Assembly (NCBI GenBank): GCA_022774705.1
Contig: JALFLM010000129.1
Span: 1 to 64,000 of the forward strand
From: Lachnospiraceae bacterium
GTDB lineage: Bacteria; Bacillota; Clostridia; Lachnospirales; Lachnospiraceae
Direction: 5' to 3'
Length of the DNA stretch: 64,000 nucleotides
Both the position numbers and the translations under genes were made by a program. A model generated the notes under the pieces. That model ran no database searches. It was not told the origin of the DNA and saw only the letters and a list, made by a program, of their open reading frames with translations. Shown here piece by piece: positions 15,638 to 24,593 of this stretch (position 1 is the stretch's first letter; each line of letters opens with the position of its first letter).

Positions 15638-16333
15638 ATGCGTAATACTGTGGTTCAGACGTCCTCTGTGAAGACGGCTTATTTTTTCCGGGCGAAGGAT
15701 CCGGGGAGTGCATTGACTCATTTTATCGGTTTTGTTATGGCTTTGTTTGCTACATTTCCGCTGCTGATCCAGGCTTCTATGGCCCATGTGGGTGTTGGGG
15801 GGATGGTCAGCCTCAGTGTTTTTATGCTGTCCATGCTGATGCTGTATGCGGCAAGTACGATTTATCATTCTTTCAATCTGTCCGGTAATGGCAATATGAT
15901 TCTGAAAAGGATTGATCATATGATGATTTTTGTGCTGATTGCAGGTACGTATACGCCGGTGTGCGTGATGATGCTGAATAACCGGACCGGCTGGATGATG
16001 CTGGCGGCTGTATGGATCGTAGCTGCGGCCGGTATGATTCTGAAAGCCTGCTGGGTAACCTGTCCGAAATGGTTTTCTTCTATTATATATATCGCTATGG
16101 GATGGCTCTGTATCCTGGCTATGCCCCAGATCATTGCGGCCCTGAGCCCCAGGCAGTTTATCTGGCTGCTCACAGGCGGCATTATGTACACGGTAGGTGG
16201 TGTTATTTACGCCCTGAAGCTGTCTGTATTCAATGAACTGCACCGGAATTTCGGCTCCCATGAGATATTTCACCTTTTCGTCATGGCAGGCAGTTTCTGC
16301 CACTACATCTGCGTATATCTTTATCTGGTATGA
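15638..16333 (+). CDS. trhA: Hemolysin III / PAQR family membrane protein
   Basis: 231 residues, ATG 15638 after GGGAGGGG. It shows the family pattern: DPGSALTHFIG at the first span, AASTIYHSF, KRIDHMMIFVLIAGTYTPV and, at the C-terminus, FGSHEIFHLFVMAGSFCHY. The conserved His and Asp residues form the presumed zinc site of PAQR proteins. Seven membrane spans are predicted. Bacterial members (YqfA/TrhA) affect membrane energetics or lipid state; haemolysis is a historical label. It is monocistronic and divergent from lysR. Confidence 0.9.
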   Translation: MRNTVVQTSSVKTAYFFRAKDPGSALTHFIGFVMALFATFPLLIQASMAHVGVGGMVSLSVFMLSMLMLYAASTIYHSFNLSGNGNMILKRIDHMMIFVLIAGTYTPVCVMMLNNRTGWMMLAAVWIVAAAGMILKACWVTCPKWFSSIIYIAMGWLCILAMPQIIAALSPRQFIWLLTGGIMYTVGGVIYALKLSVFNELHRNFGSHEIFHLFVMAGSFCHYICVYLYLV

Positions 16334-16375
16334 TACAGTCGCTTTGAGCAGTAACTATTTATTTGAAAAAAGCAG

Positions 16376-16423
16376 GCATTCGTCGCACTTTCTGTGCAAA
16401 TCTGCCTGGCTCTGAACAGAAAC
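16376..16423 (+). repeat. Structured intergenic element with CTGAACAG core
   Basis: GGCATTCGTC-GCAC..GTGC..TGCCTGGC folds into a hairpin and runs into CTGGCTCTGAACAGAAAC. The same combination (GCAC..GTGC, then GGCTCTGAACA..AACAGAAAC) recurs at 55209-55266. It may serve as a terminator for the upstream gene. Confidence 0.5.
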
Positions 16424-16449
16424 AAAAAACGAAGACTTTAAAAAATATA

Positions 16450-16517
16450 TTGAAAAACGTCTCGTGATAATGTTACAATGTCCGTGTAAGGAAATCCCCC
16501 TGTCGGCAGGACAGGGG
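16450..16517 (+). promoter_or_regulatory. Promoter and leader hairpin of lipoprotein gene
   Basis: TTGAAA (16450-16455), 18-nt spacer, extended -10 TGTTACAAT (TACAAT 16474-16479). The leader then carries a perfect 8-bp hairpin, CCCCTGTC-GGCAG-GACAGGGG (16497-16517), just before the ribosome binding site. Confidence 0.6.
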
Positions 16518-16539
16518 TGTTGAAAGAGAGGCGTTTTAT

Positions 16540-17346
16540 ATGAGCAGAGCAGGACATAATCGATTATTGCTTTTTGGCCTGTGTATTTGCCTGGGAGTTT
16601 TTATGGCCGGCTGTTCCGGTCAGAGTGTTGAGAAGAACAGTGATTCTGAGAAAGTGGAGTACCAGGCTGAGGATGAGGCTTCAGATACCGGTTCGGAGGA
16701 TACGGACGGCACCGTGCAGAAGGATGCGGATAGCACTGTGCAGAAGGATGCGGGGAAGGTAATGACTGAAAGCAGCACAGAGCCTGCGGATAAAGAAGAA
16801 CTCACACCGGAGGATGTTACGGTTTATAATTATGCATCCATGGATAATGTGCTGGCGGCCATGGTTATGGCCATGCAGAAAAGTGATACCAGCCGTTATT
16901 ACAGAGACGGATCGGGTAATGACCTGGCAGTGAATTATCTGTATTCCTATGTGAATCTGTTTGACCATGACACATTTAAAAATGTCAGCATGAAAGGTAA
17001 GACCCACGATTCCTATGTGAAGCTGAAGCCGGATTACCTGAATGAACTGCTGACCTATGCATTTGGAGATACCATTACTTCCCGGAATCTGAAGGCCGAC
17101 GGAGATCTGATCATGAAGAAGGGCAGCGATTATTATGCGGCTCTGGATAAGGTTCAGCCGGTTGTGGTGGATTACGCAGGATTTGAGAATGAAGATTTTA
17201 CGGAATCAACGGTATTTTCCTTTGATTATGAGATGTATCTGGACAATGGAGGTACAGAAGACGGAATCATGCAGGTGAGATTCCAGGAGTCGGATCAGGT
17301 GGAATCCGGTATTATTCTGAAGGTTGTTGCGCTGACCAGATATTAG
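16540..17346 (+). CDS. Predicted lipoprotein, unknown function
   Basis: 268 residues from ATG 16540. A signal peptide with lipobox FMAGC puts the acylated Cys near residue 25. A low-complexity linker rich in Asp, Glu, Ser and Thr follows, with two near-copies of the heptad-like TVQKDAD unit (about 53-68). The C-terminal 170 residues (VTVYNYASMDNVLAAMVMAM onward) form the folded part, which resembles no family I recognise with certainty. It is single-gene, with its own promoter and a strong terminator. Expected at the outer face of the membrane. Confidence 0.7.
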   Translation: MSRAGHNRLLLFGLCICLGVFMAGCSGQSVEKNSDSEKVEYQAEDEASDTGSEDTDGTVQKDADSTVQKDAGKVMTESSTEPADKEELTPEDVTVYNYASMDNVLAAMVMAMQKSDTSRYYRDGSGNDLAVNYLYSYVNLFDHDTFKNVSMKGKTHDSYVKLKPDYLNELLTYAFGDTITSRNLKADGDLIMKKGSDYYAALDKVQPVVVDYAGFENEDFTESTVFSFDYEMYLDNGGTEDGIMQVRFQESDQVESGIILKVVALTRY

Positions 17347-17364
17347 GAAAGATTTAAATGAGTA

Positions 17365-17402
17365 ACGGGGACTGCGTTTTATATAATGCAGTCCCCGTTT
17401 TT
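17365..17402 (+). terminator. Rho-independent terminator
   Basis: ACGGGGACTGC (17365-17375) pairs with GCAGTCCCCGT (17388-17398) and is followed by TTTTT. It ends the lipoprotein transcript. Confidence 0.9.
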
Positions 17403-17480
17403 CTGGAGCGGCCGGTGAGTGCGCATCGGACGGGAAAACAGACTTAAACATACTGTATCGTCAGGAAAGGAGAATGTAAA

Positions 17481-18032
17481 ATGAATATCTGTATTTACGG
17501 CGCATCCAGTGATGCGATTGATGAATCCTATAAGAAAGCGGCCTGTGAACTGGGCAGACAGCTGGGTGAGGCATCTGTGGGTATGGTTTTTGGAGGCGGA
17601 GCGACGGGTCTGATGGGAGCTGCAGCCAGGGGGCTGCGCGGCGCGGGAAAGGATCGGCTTCTCATCGGAGTCGCTCCCCGTTTTTTCGATAAACCGGGAG
17701 TTATTTATGAAGACTGCAGCGAAATGATCTGGACGGATACGATGCGGGAACGGAAGCAGAAGATGGAGGATCTGTCCGATGGATTTGTGGTTCTGCCCGG
17801 TGGTATCGGTACATTTGAGAAATTTTTCGAGATTCTGACCCTGCGGGAGCTTAACCGCCACAATAAACCAATCATTCTTTACAATGTGAATGGATATTAT
17901 GATCGGATAAGGGAGCTTCTGCAGCATGCAGCAGAGGAAGGATTTATGACAGAGGAGCAGACCCGGCTCTGCAGCTTTGCGGACAGCGCGGAGGAGATCA
18001 TCCGGGAACTGCGCGGGGCAGGAATCGGCTGA
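17481..18032 (+). CDS. LOG-family nucleotide 5'-monophosphate phosphoribohydrolase
   Basis: 183 residues, ATG 17481 after AAAGGAG. It is a Rossmann-like fold protein with the two LOG signatures: VFGGGATGLMGAAA (about 37-50) and VLPGGIGTFEKFFE (about 103-116), the PGGxGTxxE catalytic motif. LOG proteins split N6-modified adenosine monophosphates into base and ribose 5-phosphate. In bacteria the substrate is usually unclear and the name lysine decarboxylase is a misnomer. A 15-bp tandem duplication spans its stop codon. Confidence 0.9.
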   Translation: MNICIYGASSDAIDESYKKAACELGRQLGEASVGMVFGGGATGLMGAAARGLRGAGKDRLLIGVAPRFFDKPGVIYEDCSEMIWTDTMRERKQKMEDLSDGFVVLPGGIGTFEKFFEILTLRELNRHNKPIILYNVNGYYDRIRELLQHAAEEGFMTEEQTRLCSFADSAEEIIRELRGAGIG

Positions 18033-18048
18033 ACAGGAATCGGCTGAA
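18019..18048 (+). repeat. 15-bp tandem duplication at gene end
   Basis: CAGGAATCGGCTGAA occurs at 18019-18033 and again at 18034-18048, across the stop codon of the LOG gene. It contains the CTGAACAG core seen in other tandem duplications of this window. Confidence 0.8.
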
Positions 18049-18161
18049 CAGGACTGGATATTCCTGTCATATTTTACAATCATAAACTTCAGGTAATCGT
18101 TTTTTAACAAAAAATTAAAAGAAATAAAGCTGCATCTATGCTAATATTATTAGGACATCTG

Positions 18162-18198
18162 GTTGCTTCCGTGTCGGTCCGCCGATTACGGAGGCAAC
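18162..18198 (+). promoter_or_regulatory. 5'-leader hairpin of L,D-transpeptidase gene
   Basis: GTTGCTTCCGT (18162-18172) pairs with ACGGAGGCAAC (18188-18198), one G-U pair, with an inner CGG/CCG stem. An extended -10, TGCTAATAT (18139-18147), lies just upstream, so this would sit at the very 5' end of the transcript. Confidence 0.45.
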
Positions 18199-18241
18199 TT
18201 TCAAATACAGTATGAAAGGTATAGGCGTTAGGTATTACAAG

Positions 18242-19894
18242 ATGGAGAAAGCAAAACGAAAGAACAGAAAACTTCCCTGGATTATTGCAGGGATTGCAGT
18301 TTTGATTATTGCAGCTGTATATGCAGTCGCTGCAATGCATTATCAGAATCATTTTCTTCCGAATACTGCGGTGAACGGTGTGGATGCATCGGGAAGGACC
18401 TGGTCTGAAGTGGAAGAAGAACTGATTTCCGTAATGGATACTTATGTACTGAACATTACAGGGCGCAATGATATAAAGGACTCCATTTCGTCTGCCGATG
18501 TTGATATGAAGATGGATTTCGGCAGCAGTGTGGAGGATGCGCAGACGGAACAGAATGAGTGGGCATGGCCTGTGTCTCTTTTCAGAAGCAGTGACATCCG
18601 GCTGGATTCCCTGATTACCTATGATAAAGAGAAGCTTTCTGAAAAGATCAGTTCCATGAACTGTATGGGTAAGAAGCAGGCACTGGAACCGGAGGATGCG
18701 TACATTTCCGATTATGATAAGGCGAAGGGCTTTTCCATTATTCCCGAGAAGGAGAACAACAGACTGGATACGAAGGTCTTTTCTGAAATGGTGGATCAGG
18801 CTCTGAATTCCATGAGTACGGAGATTACGAAGGAGATGCTGGAAGAAAAGGATGCCTATCTGCATCCTTCCGTATATAAAGATGATAAGGCACTCAATGC
18901 TCTGGCTGATCAGATGAATAAGCTGACCAGAGTGACCTTGACCTATAAATTCGGCGACGAGACAGAAAAGGTTACCGGTGATATGATCGCAGAGTGGCTG
19001 AAGGCCGGTGATGACAATCAGGTGGTCATTGATTCCGACAAGGCCCGTGAGTATGTCAATACGCTGGCCCGCAGGTATGATACGTTCAATACGGCAGGCA
19101 CCAGAGAGTTCAAAACCAGTTACGGTACGACCATCAATGTGACCGGCGGTGATTACGGCTGGTGGATGAACCGGGGTGATACCACCAATGAGCTGACAGC
19201 TGCCATAGAGGCCGGCGAAGACAGGGAACTGAAGCCGGTTTATTATCAGACGGCAGCCAGCTATTCCGATTATGATTACGGTGACACCTATGTGGAGATC
19301 AATATGACGGCTCAGCATCTGTTCCTGTATAAGGACGGGAAGATGATTCTGGAGACTGATTTCGTAAGCGGAGCGCCGTTCCACAAGGAGACACCGGATG
19401 GGGTGTATGGTATTACATACAAGGAGCGTGCGCATACCATGAGAGGTGACGGCGGAGCTGATGACTACAGAGTGGAGACTTCCTACTGGATGCCGTTCAA
19501 CGGCAATATCGGTATGCATGATGCCATGTGGAGAAAGTCATTCGGCGGTTCCATTTACAAAACCAATGGCTCCCATGGCTGCATCAACCTGCCCTATTAT
19601 GCTGCGAGAACCATTTATCAGACAGTGGATAAGGGAACTCCCGTAATCTGTTACCGTCTGGCTGGCACAGAGAGCAGGACGACTACTGCACATTCAGACC
19701 GGGAGATTGCCGAGATCGGTATTGAGGCAATTGACCGGATTGGTACGGTGTCCGGTGATAATTATGCCTCTGCCCAAAAGAAGATTGAGTGGGCAAGACA
19801 GGTTTATACTGATCTGAGCGCTGCCCAGAGAAAGTATGTGACCAATTATCAGACCCTTGTTGATGCAGAGAAAGCACTGAGATCATTACAGTAG
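18242..19894 (+). CDS. L,D-transpeptidase (YkuD) with N-terminal anchor
   Basis: 550 residues from ATG 18242, which has AGG 9 nt upstream; ATG 18212 in frame is an alternative adding 10 residues. One membrane span (about 12-35) is followed by a large extracytoplasmic region similar to the peptidoglycan-binding-4 module found before YkuD domains. The YkuD domain (about 345-480) contains the HGCIN core in TNGSHGCINLPYYAA, with catalytic Cys447. The last 70 residues are a helical tail. The enzyme makes 3-3 cross-links or attaches proteins in peptidoglycan outside the membrane. Its end overlaps the convergent gene by 46 bp. Confidence 0.88.
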   Translation: MEKAKRKNRKLPWIIAGIAVLIIAAVYAVAAMHYQNHFLPNTAVNGVDASGRTWSEVEEELISVMDTYVLNITGRNDIKDSISSADVDMKMDFGSSVEDAQTEQNEWAWPVSLFRSSDIRLDSLITYDKEKLSEKISSMNCMGKKQALEPEDAYISDYDKAKGFSIIPEKENNRLDTKVFSEMVDQALNSMSTEITKEMLEEKDAYLHPSVYKDDKALNALADQMNKLTRVTLTYKFGDETEKVTGDMIAEWLKAGDDNQVVIDSDKAREYVNTLARRYDTFNTAGTREFKTSYGTTINVTGGDYGWWMNRGDTTNELTAAIEAGEDRELKPVYYQTAASYSDYDYGDTYVEINMTAQHLFLYKDGKMILETDFVSGAPFHKETPDGVYGITYKERAHTMRGDGGADDYRVETSYWMPFNGNIGMHDAMWRKSFGGSIYKTNGSHGCINLPYYAARTIYQTVDKGTPVICYRLAGTESRTTTAHSDREIAEIGIEAIDRIGTVSGDNYASAQKKIEWARQVYTDLSAAQRKYVTNYQTLVDAEKALRSLQ

Positions 19895-20574
19895 ACGGGA
19901 TAATCATTGATGAAACGCGGAGCGGTTGTCTGGATGAATTCCAGCAGCGGCTCCGTTTTCAGTACATGGGTTTCCTGGGATCCGGCCTTTCTGCCCAGTT
20001 TGGAATAGTACAGGATGTCTCTGCGGATATCATCGATCCGGCAGTAGTCTGCTTCTTCGATACCGGGATTTTTTACAGGGGAAAAATCATAGGTCAGATG
20101 ATAGCGTTTTTCCAGGGTGGTATTGATTATGGTATAATCATCGTAGAGAGGCTTTTCCGTGAAAAATGTTCTGCCGGGGATGATTTTGCCGTAATCCTGC
20201 AGGATTGCCAGTTCGATTTTCTCTTTGCGTACCTGAGGATTGTGACCGGCATCAGTCAGCAGGACATGACGGGGAAAATATTCATGATAAAACAGATAGT
20301 CCACGTAAAGGTGGAACAGGTAACCCATTCCTGCGGGAGTGTGGATCAGGTGGGGGTACCGTTCGCAGAAGCGCCAGGGCTGCGGATAACGGATCTGGAT
20401 CGCAGGATCGTCTGTCTGGCGGTAATGGGTTTTGGATTTGTCAGAAACGGCATCGGGAATCAGGCAGGATACCAGAAATGAATTGATGTCTTCGCTGCTT
20501 TTAAGGATCCGGCGCTGTTCCAGCAAAGGCTGCAGTTCCTTTGCTGCCGCCAGATGTATGATGTATCCGGGCAT
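19849..20574 (-). CDS. Zinc-dependent phospholipase-C-like protein
   Basis: 241 residues from ATG 20574, with AAGGAG upstream; the longer frame to 20601 lacks a site. The start MPGYIIHLAAAKEL, then SFLVSCLIPDAVSDKSKTHYR (about 33-53) and GYLFHLYVDYLFYHEYFP (about 84-101) spread His and Asp residues as in the zinc-dependent phospholipase C / S1-P1-like fold. Clostridial relatives are usually annotated as hypothetical or phospholipase C/D domain proteins. No signal peptide is seen, so it is probably cytoplasmic and may not act on phospholipids. It overlaps the 3' end of the L,D-transpeptidase gene on the other strand. Confidence 0.6.
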   Translation of the reverse strand: MPGYIIHLAAAKELQPLLEQRRILKSSEDINSFLVSCLIPDAVSDKSKTHYRQTDDPAIQIRYPQPWRFCERYPHLIHTPAGMGYLFHLYVDYLFYHEYFPRHVLLTDAGHNPQVRKEKIELAILQDYGKIIPGRTFFTEKPLYDDYTIINTTLEKRYHLTYDFSPVKNPGIEEADYCRIDDIRRDILYYSKLGRKAGSQETHVLKTEPLLEFIQTTAPRFINDYPVYCNDLSAFSASTRV

Positions 20575-20822
20575 GGTAAAACTCTCCTTTTTAAGTATCA
20601 ATGATTTTCCGGCGGCAGTCTGTTCTGCCGCAGAATTTTAACAAGACACAGTTTAGAGGAATACGGCGGGAATGTAAACAGTTTTTGAAACAGGATATCA
20701 AAAAAACAAAATATTTTGGGGAATTTCGGTATTATTGAGGCTAAAAACCCATTTTTTTCGGCGTTTTTTTGAAAAAAATGCTGAAATTGGAAATTATAGT
20801 GGAATGTGTCAGATTATCATAG

Positions 20823-20977
20823 TATAATGTAATTACCGTAACTGTCTGTTGTGGAACGAAGAAAAACTACCATGCAGGTAGGGACTGGAGATTCCACAAA
20901 ACAAGTTCTGCCGGTACACAAACCGGTGGATTATCACAGGAAGCGTTTCATTAAACGAGCAATTATGCGGGGGGTAT
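20823..20977 (+). promoter_or_regulatory. Structured 5' leader of YheO-like regulator
   Basis: A consensus TATAAT (20823-20828) is followed by a 140-nt leader with ordered stems. GTGGAA (20851-20856) pairs with TTCCAC (20892-20897) around an inner CTACC/GGTAG hairpin (20867-20881). CCGGT/ACCGG (911-926 of the 20 kb block) and CGTTT/AAACG (20944-20957) follow. The arrangement could be a riboswitch or protein-binding leader, but matches no class I recognise. Upstream, 20640-20820 is AT-rich with no gene. Confidence 0.4.
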
Positions 20978-21631
20978 ATGATGAATCCATATTTGAATCG
21001 TTATGTTTCGCTGGTGGATTTTCTGGCCGACGCGTTTGGTAAGAACACGGAGGTCATACTTCATGATGTAACGGATTGTGCCAATTCAGTTGTTGCAATC
21101 CGGAACGGACACATCAGCGGGAGAAAAAAAGGATCGCCGCTTACAGATTTAGGACTCAAAATTCTGAAAGAGGCAAGTGAAAACAATACAGACTACATGG
21201 CGGGTTATACCGGATATGCCCGTGATGGAAGCATGACCAAGTCATCCACATGGATCATCAGAAATGATGAGGGTGTGATTGTGGGCATGCTGTGCATCAA
21301 CACAGATTACAGTGAATTGAAAACCATGCAGGAAGCACTGAAGGCTTTTGCAGATAAGATGGAATTGCCGATACTGCCTCAGACGGACAACAAAGTCGAG
21401 TATTTCAATATGAACGTCAGTGAACTGGTGGACAACAATCTGAAAAAAGTCTGGGCAGGCTATGGTACAGAGCATCCGAAACTTTCTCAGAAAGAAAAGG
21501 TCGAGATTGTCTCCAAACTGAACGAGATGGGCACTTTCTACATGAAAGGGTCTGTTGCCTGTGTTGCAGAGCGTATAGGAAGTTCGATTCCTACTGTTTA
21601 CCGTTATCTGAACAGTATGAAAAAGAAGTAA
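20978..21631 (+). CDS. YheO-type PAS/HTH transcriptional regulator
   Basis: 217 residues; ATG 20978 or 20981, both after GGGGGG. The N-terminal YheO-like PAS domain is visible (FGKNTEVILHDVTDCANSVV, then SSTWIIRNDEGVIVGMLCIN). The C-terminal HTH (LSQKEKVEIVSKLNEMGTFY followed by KGSVACVAERIGSSIPTVYRYL) is the YheO/DauR type. Relatives sense small metabolites, for example in D-amino acid use. It stands alone between a structured leader and a strong terminator, so its targets are not evident. Confidence 0.88.
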   Translation: MMNPYLNRYVSLVDFLADAFGKNTEVILHDVTDCANSVVAIRNGHISGRKKGSPLTDLGLKILKEASENNTDYMAGYTGYARDGSMTKSSTWIIRNDEGVIVGMLCINTDYSELKTMQEALKAFADKMELPILPQTDNKVEYFNMNVSELVDNNLKKVWAGYGTEHPKLSQKEKVEIVSKLNEMGTFYMKGSVACVAERIGSSIPTVYRYLNSMKKK

Positions 21632-21666
21632 GCTGACTGGCGGCCACCGGCGACGGGATCAGAGAA

Positions 21667-21709
21667 GGCTGCTGCAGTATCATCAGAAGTGGTACTGCAG
21701 CAGCCTTTT
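21667..21709 (+). terminator. Rho-independent terminator
   Basis: GGCTGCTGCAGTA (21667-21679) pairs perfectly with TACTGCAGCAGCC (21693-21705), followed by TTTT. Confidence 0.92.
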
Positions 21710-21720
21710 CCACTCTGCAT

Positions 21721-21749
21721 TTGACAAACATACACAGTACTGCTACAAT
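21721..21749 (+). promoter_or_regulatory. Strong vegetative promoter
   Basis: TTGACA (21721-21726), 17-nt spacer, TACAAT (21744-21749) with an extended TGC before it. It lies immediately after the preceding terminator and drives the large membrane protein gene. A CGTAACTGTTCAG motif (21763-21775) falls in the leader. Confidence 0.85.
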
Positions 21750-21867
21750 TACATAAATTTAACGTAACTGTTCAGCAGAGCATTATGAATGTCTGGTGAA
21801 TTTATTCAGAGCAGTTCAGCGTCAGCTGAGCTGTTGTTATAACAGAATGGAGATTATTGATATAGAT

Positions 21868-24426
21868 ATGAAGCGCAGATATAAACGTATGATTATCAGG
21901 ACAATTGCGCTGCTTCTGCTTTTTCTGGGAACAGTGGCAGTTGTATTTGCATTATCGCGGAGAGAAAAACCGGTGGAGAATGTGGTTCTCGACAGGGAGG
22001 ATGCGACCCTCCCGGTGGTGGAAACGAAGGTTGGTAATACCTGTATGAATCTGATGCACGGATATGTGGATGATATGGTGGGCCGGTACATGCGTGATAC
22101 GGTCACTCCCCTGCCTGCGAATCGGAAACTGCAGCTGAAGATCACGGCCGGTGGTGATGCCGTACAGGCTATCAGCTATGAAGTACGCAGCCTTGATACA
22201 ACTCAGCTGGTGGAGAATACGGAGATATCCTCCTGGAATGAGAATACGGCAGAAGATGGAACCAGTGAGATTCTGGCTGAACTGCCCATACAGAATCTGC
22301 TGGAAGAAAATAAAGAGTATCAGCTTCAGATATTTCTGCAGACGAAAAGACATGAGAAGGTGGCTTATTACACTAGGATTGTGCTTTCGGATTCTCTGCA
22401 GACGGAGGATATGCTCCGGTTTATACAGGAATTTCATGAACGTACCATGGATACCTCAAAGGCTTCAGGTATGGCTTCCTATATGAAACCTACAACGGAT
22501 ACCACCGATTCACTGGGCAGGGTTACTCTGAACAGCAGCTATTCAAAGCTTCTATGGAATCATATGAATCCCCGGCAGGAGGGAGAGAGCCGTATTTATC
22601 TGACGGATATCAACAGCAGTATCGGTACATTTCGTATGGAATCCAGGGTGACATTTAAAGACGAGGATGGGAAGCAGCATGTCTGCGATGTACAGGAAAT
22701 TTATACGGTTCAGATTTCCAACGGATACCGGTATATGCTGAATTATGAGCGTACTGCCAATGAGGTACTAACGGCTGATTCTGTGGAGGATGACCAGATC
22801 TGTCTGGGAATCGTGGAGGATGACTCCATTCATGTAATGGACAGCAATGAAGGGATGTGTCAGGCATTTGTAATGAATGGTGAGCTGTGGCTGAACCGTA
22901 AGGACGAATCCGGCAGCAGTTCTCTCATAAGAGTATTCAGCTTTGCCCAGGAGAAACCGGATATCCGTGCTGATTACAAGGAGCATGATATCAAGCTGGT
23001 TTCTGTGGATGATAAGGGCAATGTGACATTTATTCTGTACGGATATATGAACAGCGGTATACATGAAGGCGAAGTGGGCCTTGTATTTTACAGCTACAAT
23101 GCCGGGAAAAACTGTCTGGAAGAGGTGTTCTATCTTCCTTTTGACCGTTCCTATTCCATTTTAAAGGAAGAGATCGGGCAGCTTGCCTATGTGAATCAGC
23201 AGGGATTGTTCTACCTTATGCTGAACGGCAGGATCTATGCTATTGATTTTGCCGGTAAGGAATATATGACCGTGGTGGAAAATGTTGCGGATGATGCGCT
23301 GGTTATCAATGGAGACAGCAGTGTGATCGCCTGGGTAGAGGAACAGAAGGAAGCCGGTTCTTCCCGGATACAGATTCTCTATCTGGAAGACGGGCATCAG
23401 AATACGGTTACGGCAGAGTCCGGCGAATATCTGCATGCGGTAGGGTTTGTGGATGAAGATCTGGTGGCAGGGAAGATCAGACAGTCGGATTATGATGCAT
23501 ATCACCGTTACACGGACTATCCGATGTATGCCCTTGAGGTGATCGATTCGGAAGGAAAGATTGCCGCAACCTATGAAAAAGATGGAATTCTGATTACTGA
23601 TACAACAGTGGAAAACGGCAGTGTGCTTCTGAAACGTTCCACAATAAACGGGTCATCTCTCACTGCGACTTCCGATGATGCACTGATTGAGAATGTCAAT
23701 CAGGTGACAGATGAGGAGGAACTGCTGGTTACCGGCCAGTCTGCAGACGGATACCGCCAGTGGTATCTGAAAGTGGATAACGGGAATTCCGGTGAAGATT
23801 TTATTAAAGTGGACCGGATTTCCGTCAGTGACAGCTCCTATCTGAAGATCAGTCTGAGCGGTATTGCCGAGGATGGTATGTATTTTGCATATTCCCGGGG
23901 AAAACTTCAGGCAATCTGTTCGACTATTGCGGAAGCGGTGAATCTTGTCTACAATGATGTGGGCTACGTTACCGACAGCAGCGGACATTATGTGATGCGG
24001 CGGGGATACCGCGGTTACAGTATGCTGGGTGTTTCTTCATCAAAGACAGCGTCCTCCCGGAAAGAACGCAGATATGTCTGCATGCAGACCTTTGCGGCAT
24101 ATGAAGGCGGAACTTATGCGGAATCATTTTCCGACATGGAAGAGGAGGGACTGACCGACGCGCAGATGCTGCAGAGAGGAATGAACGCCATTACCTATGA
24201 TCTGACGGGATGTTCCCTCAGTCAGATTGCCTACTATTATATTGGACATAACCATCCGATCTATGCCATGACTTCGGAAGGCGCCGTACTGATCACGGGA
24301 ATCGGCAATGAAAATGTCTATATCTGGAATCCGGAGACCGGCAGTACTGCGGGAATGCCCATAGAATCGGCGGAATCCATGTTTGAAGCTGCCGGCAATG
24401 TATTTATCAGCTGTATGGAACCGTGA
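21868..24426 (+). CDS. Large membrane-anchored protein, unknown function
   Basis: About 852 residues from ATG 21868; ATG 21847 and GTG 21796 in frame are alternatives and none has a convincing ribosome binding site. A basic start (KRRYKRMII) leads into one membrane span (about 9-30). The rest is extracytoplasmic, with many short beta-like segments spaced about 45-60 residues apart (for example QAFVMNGELWLNRKD and GKNCLEEVFYLPFDRSYSIL), which suggests a beta-propeller. I recognise no catalytic motif. It is single-gene, between a strong promoter and murA. Probably a clostridial conserved envelope protein. Confidence 0.65.
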   Translation: MKRRYKRMIIRTIALLLLFLGTVAVVFALSRREKPVENVVLDREDATLPVVETKVGNTCMNLMHGYVDDMVGRYMRDTVTPLPANRKLQLKITAGGDAVQAISYEVRSLDTTQLVENTEISSWNENTAEDGTSEILAELPIQNLLEENKEYQLQIFLQTKRHEKVAYYTRIVLSDSLQTEDMLRFIQEFHERTMDTSKASGMASYMKPTTDTTDSLGRVTLNSSYSKLLWNHMNPRQEGESRIYLTDINSSIGTFRMESRVTFKDEDGKQHVCDVQEIYTVQISNGYRYMLNYERTANEVLTADSVEDDQICLGIVEDDSIHVMDSNEGMCQAFVMNGELWLNRKDESGSSSLIRVFSFAQEKPDIRADYKEHDIKLVSVDDKGNVTFILYGYMNSGIHEGEVGLVFYSYNAGKNCLEEVFYLPFDRSYSILKEEIGQLAYVNQQGLFYLMLNGRIYAIDFAGKEYMTVVENVADDALVINGDSSVIAWVEEQKEAGSSRIQILYLEDGHQNTVTAESGEYLHAVGFVDEDLVAGKIRQSDYDAYHRYTDYPMYALEVIDSEGKIAATYEKDGILITDTTVENGSVLLKRSTINGSSLTATSDDALIENVNQVTDEEELLVTGQSADGYRQWYLKVDNGNSGEDFIKVDRISVSDSSYLKISLSGIAEDGMYFAYSRGKLQAICSTIAEAVNLVYNDVGYVTDSSGHYVMRRGYRGYSMLGVSSSKTASSRKERRYVCMQTFAAYEGGTYAESFSDMEEEGLTDAQMLQRGMNAITYDLTGCSLSQIAYYYIGHNHPIYAMTSEGAVLITGIGNENVYIWNPETGSTAGMPIESAESMFEAAGNVFISCMEP

Positions 24427-24450
24427 CGCAGAATCCGGTATCTGGTGTGC

Positions 24451-24478
24451 TTGCATTATTTTAATCTTATGATATAAT
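24451..24478 (+). promoter_or_regulatory. Promoter of murA
   Basis: TTGCAT (24451-24456), 16-nt spacer, TATAAT (24473-24478), giving a leader of about 110 nt. Confidence 0.7.
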
Positions 24479-24593
24479 ATTGTCGAGATATTGTGCAGAA
24501 CACGGCAGTTTATCTTTAAATAACGAGAGAGAATGAAAAAAAGGCTTTGCGGATCCGTCTATCGGAGTCAGTTGAAGTATATAGAGGTGTGAT

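Noticed and set aside
18104..19519. 471-residue minus-strand open frame
   Set aside because: It lies wholly opposite the L,D-transpeptidase gene, whose YkuD motif is clear; composition is His/Ile-rich shadow sequence.
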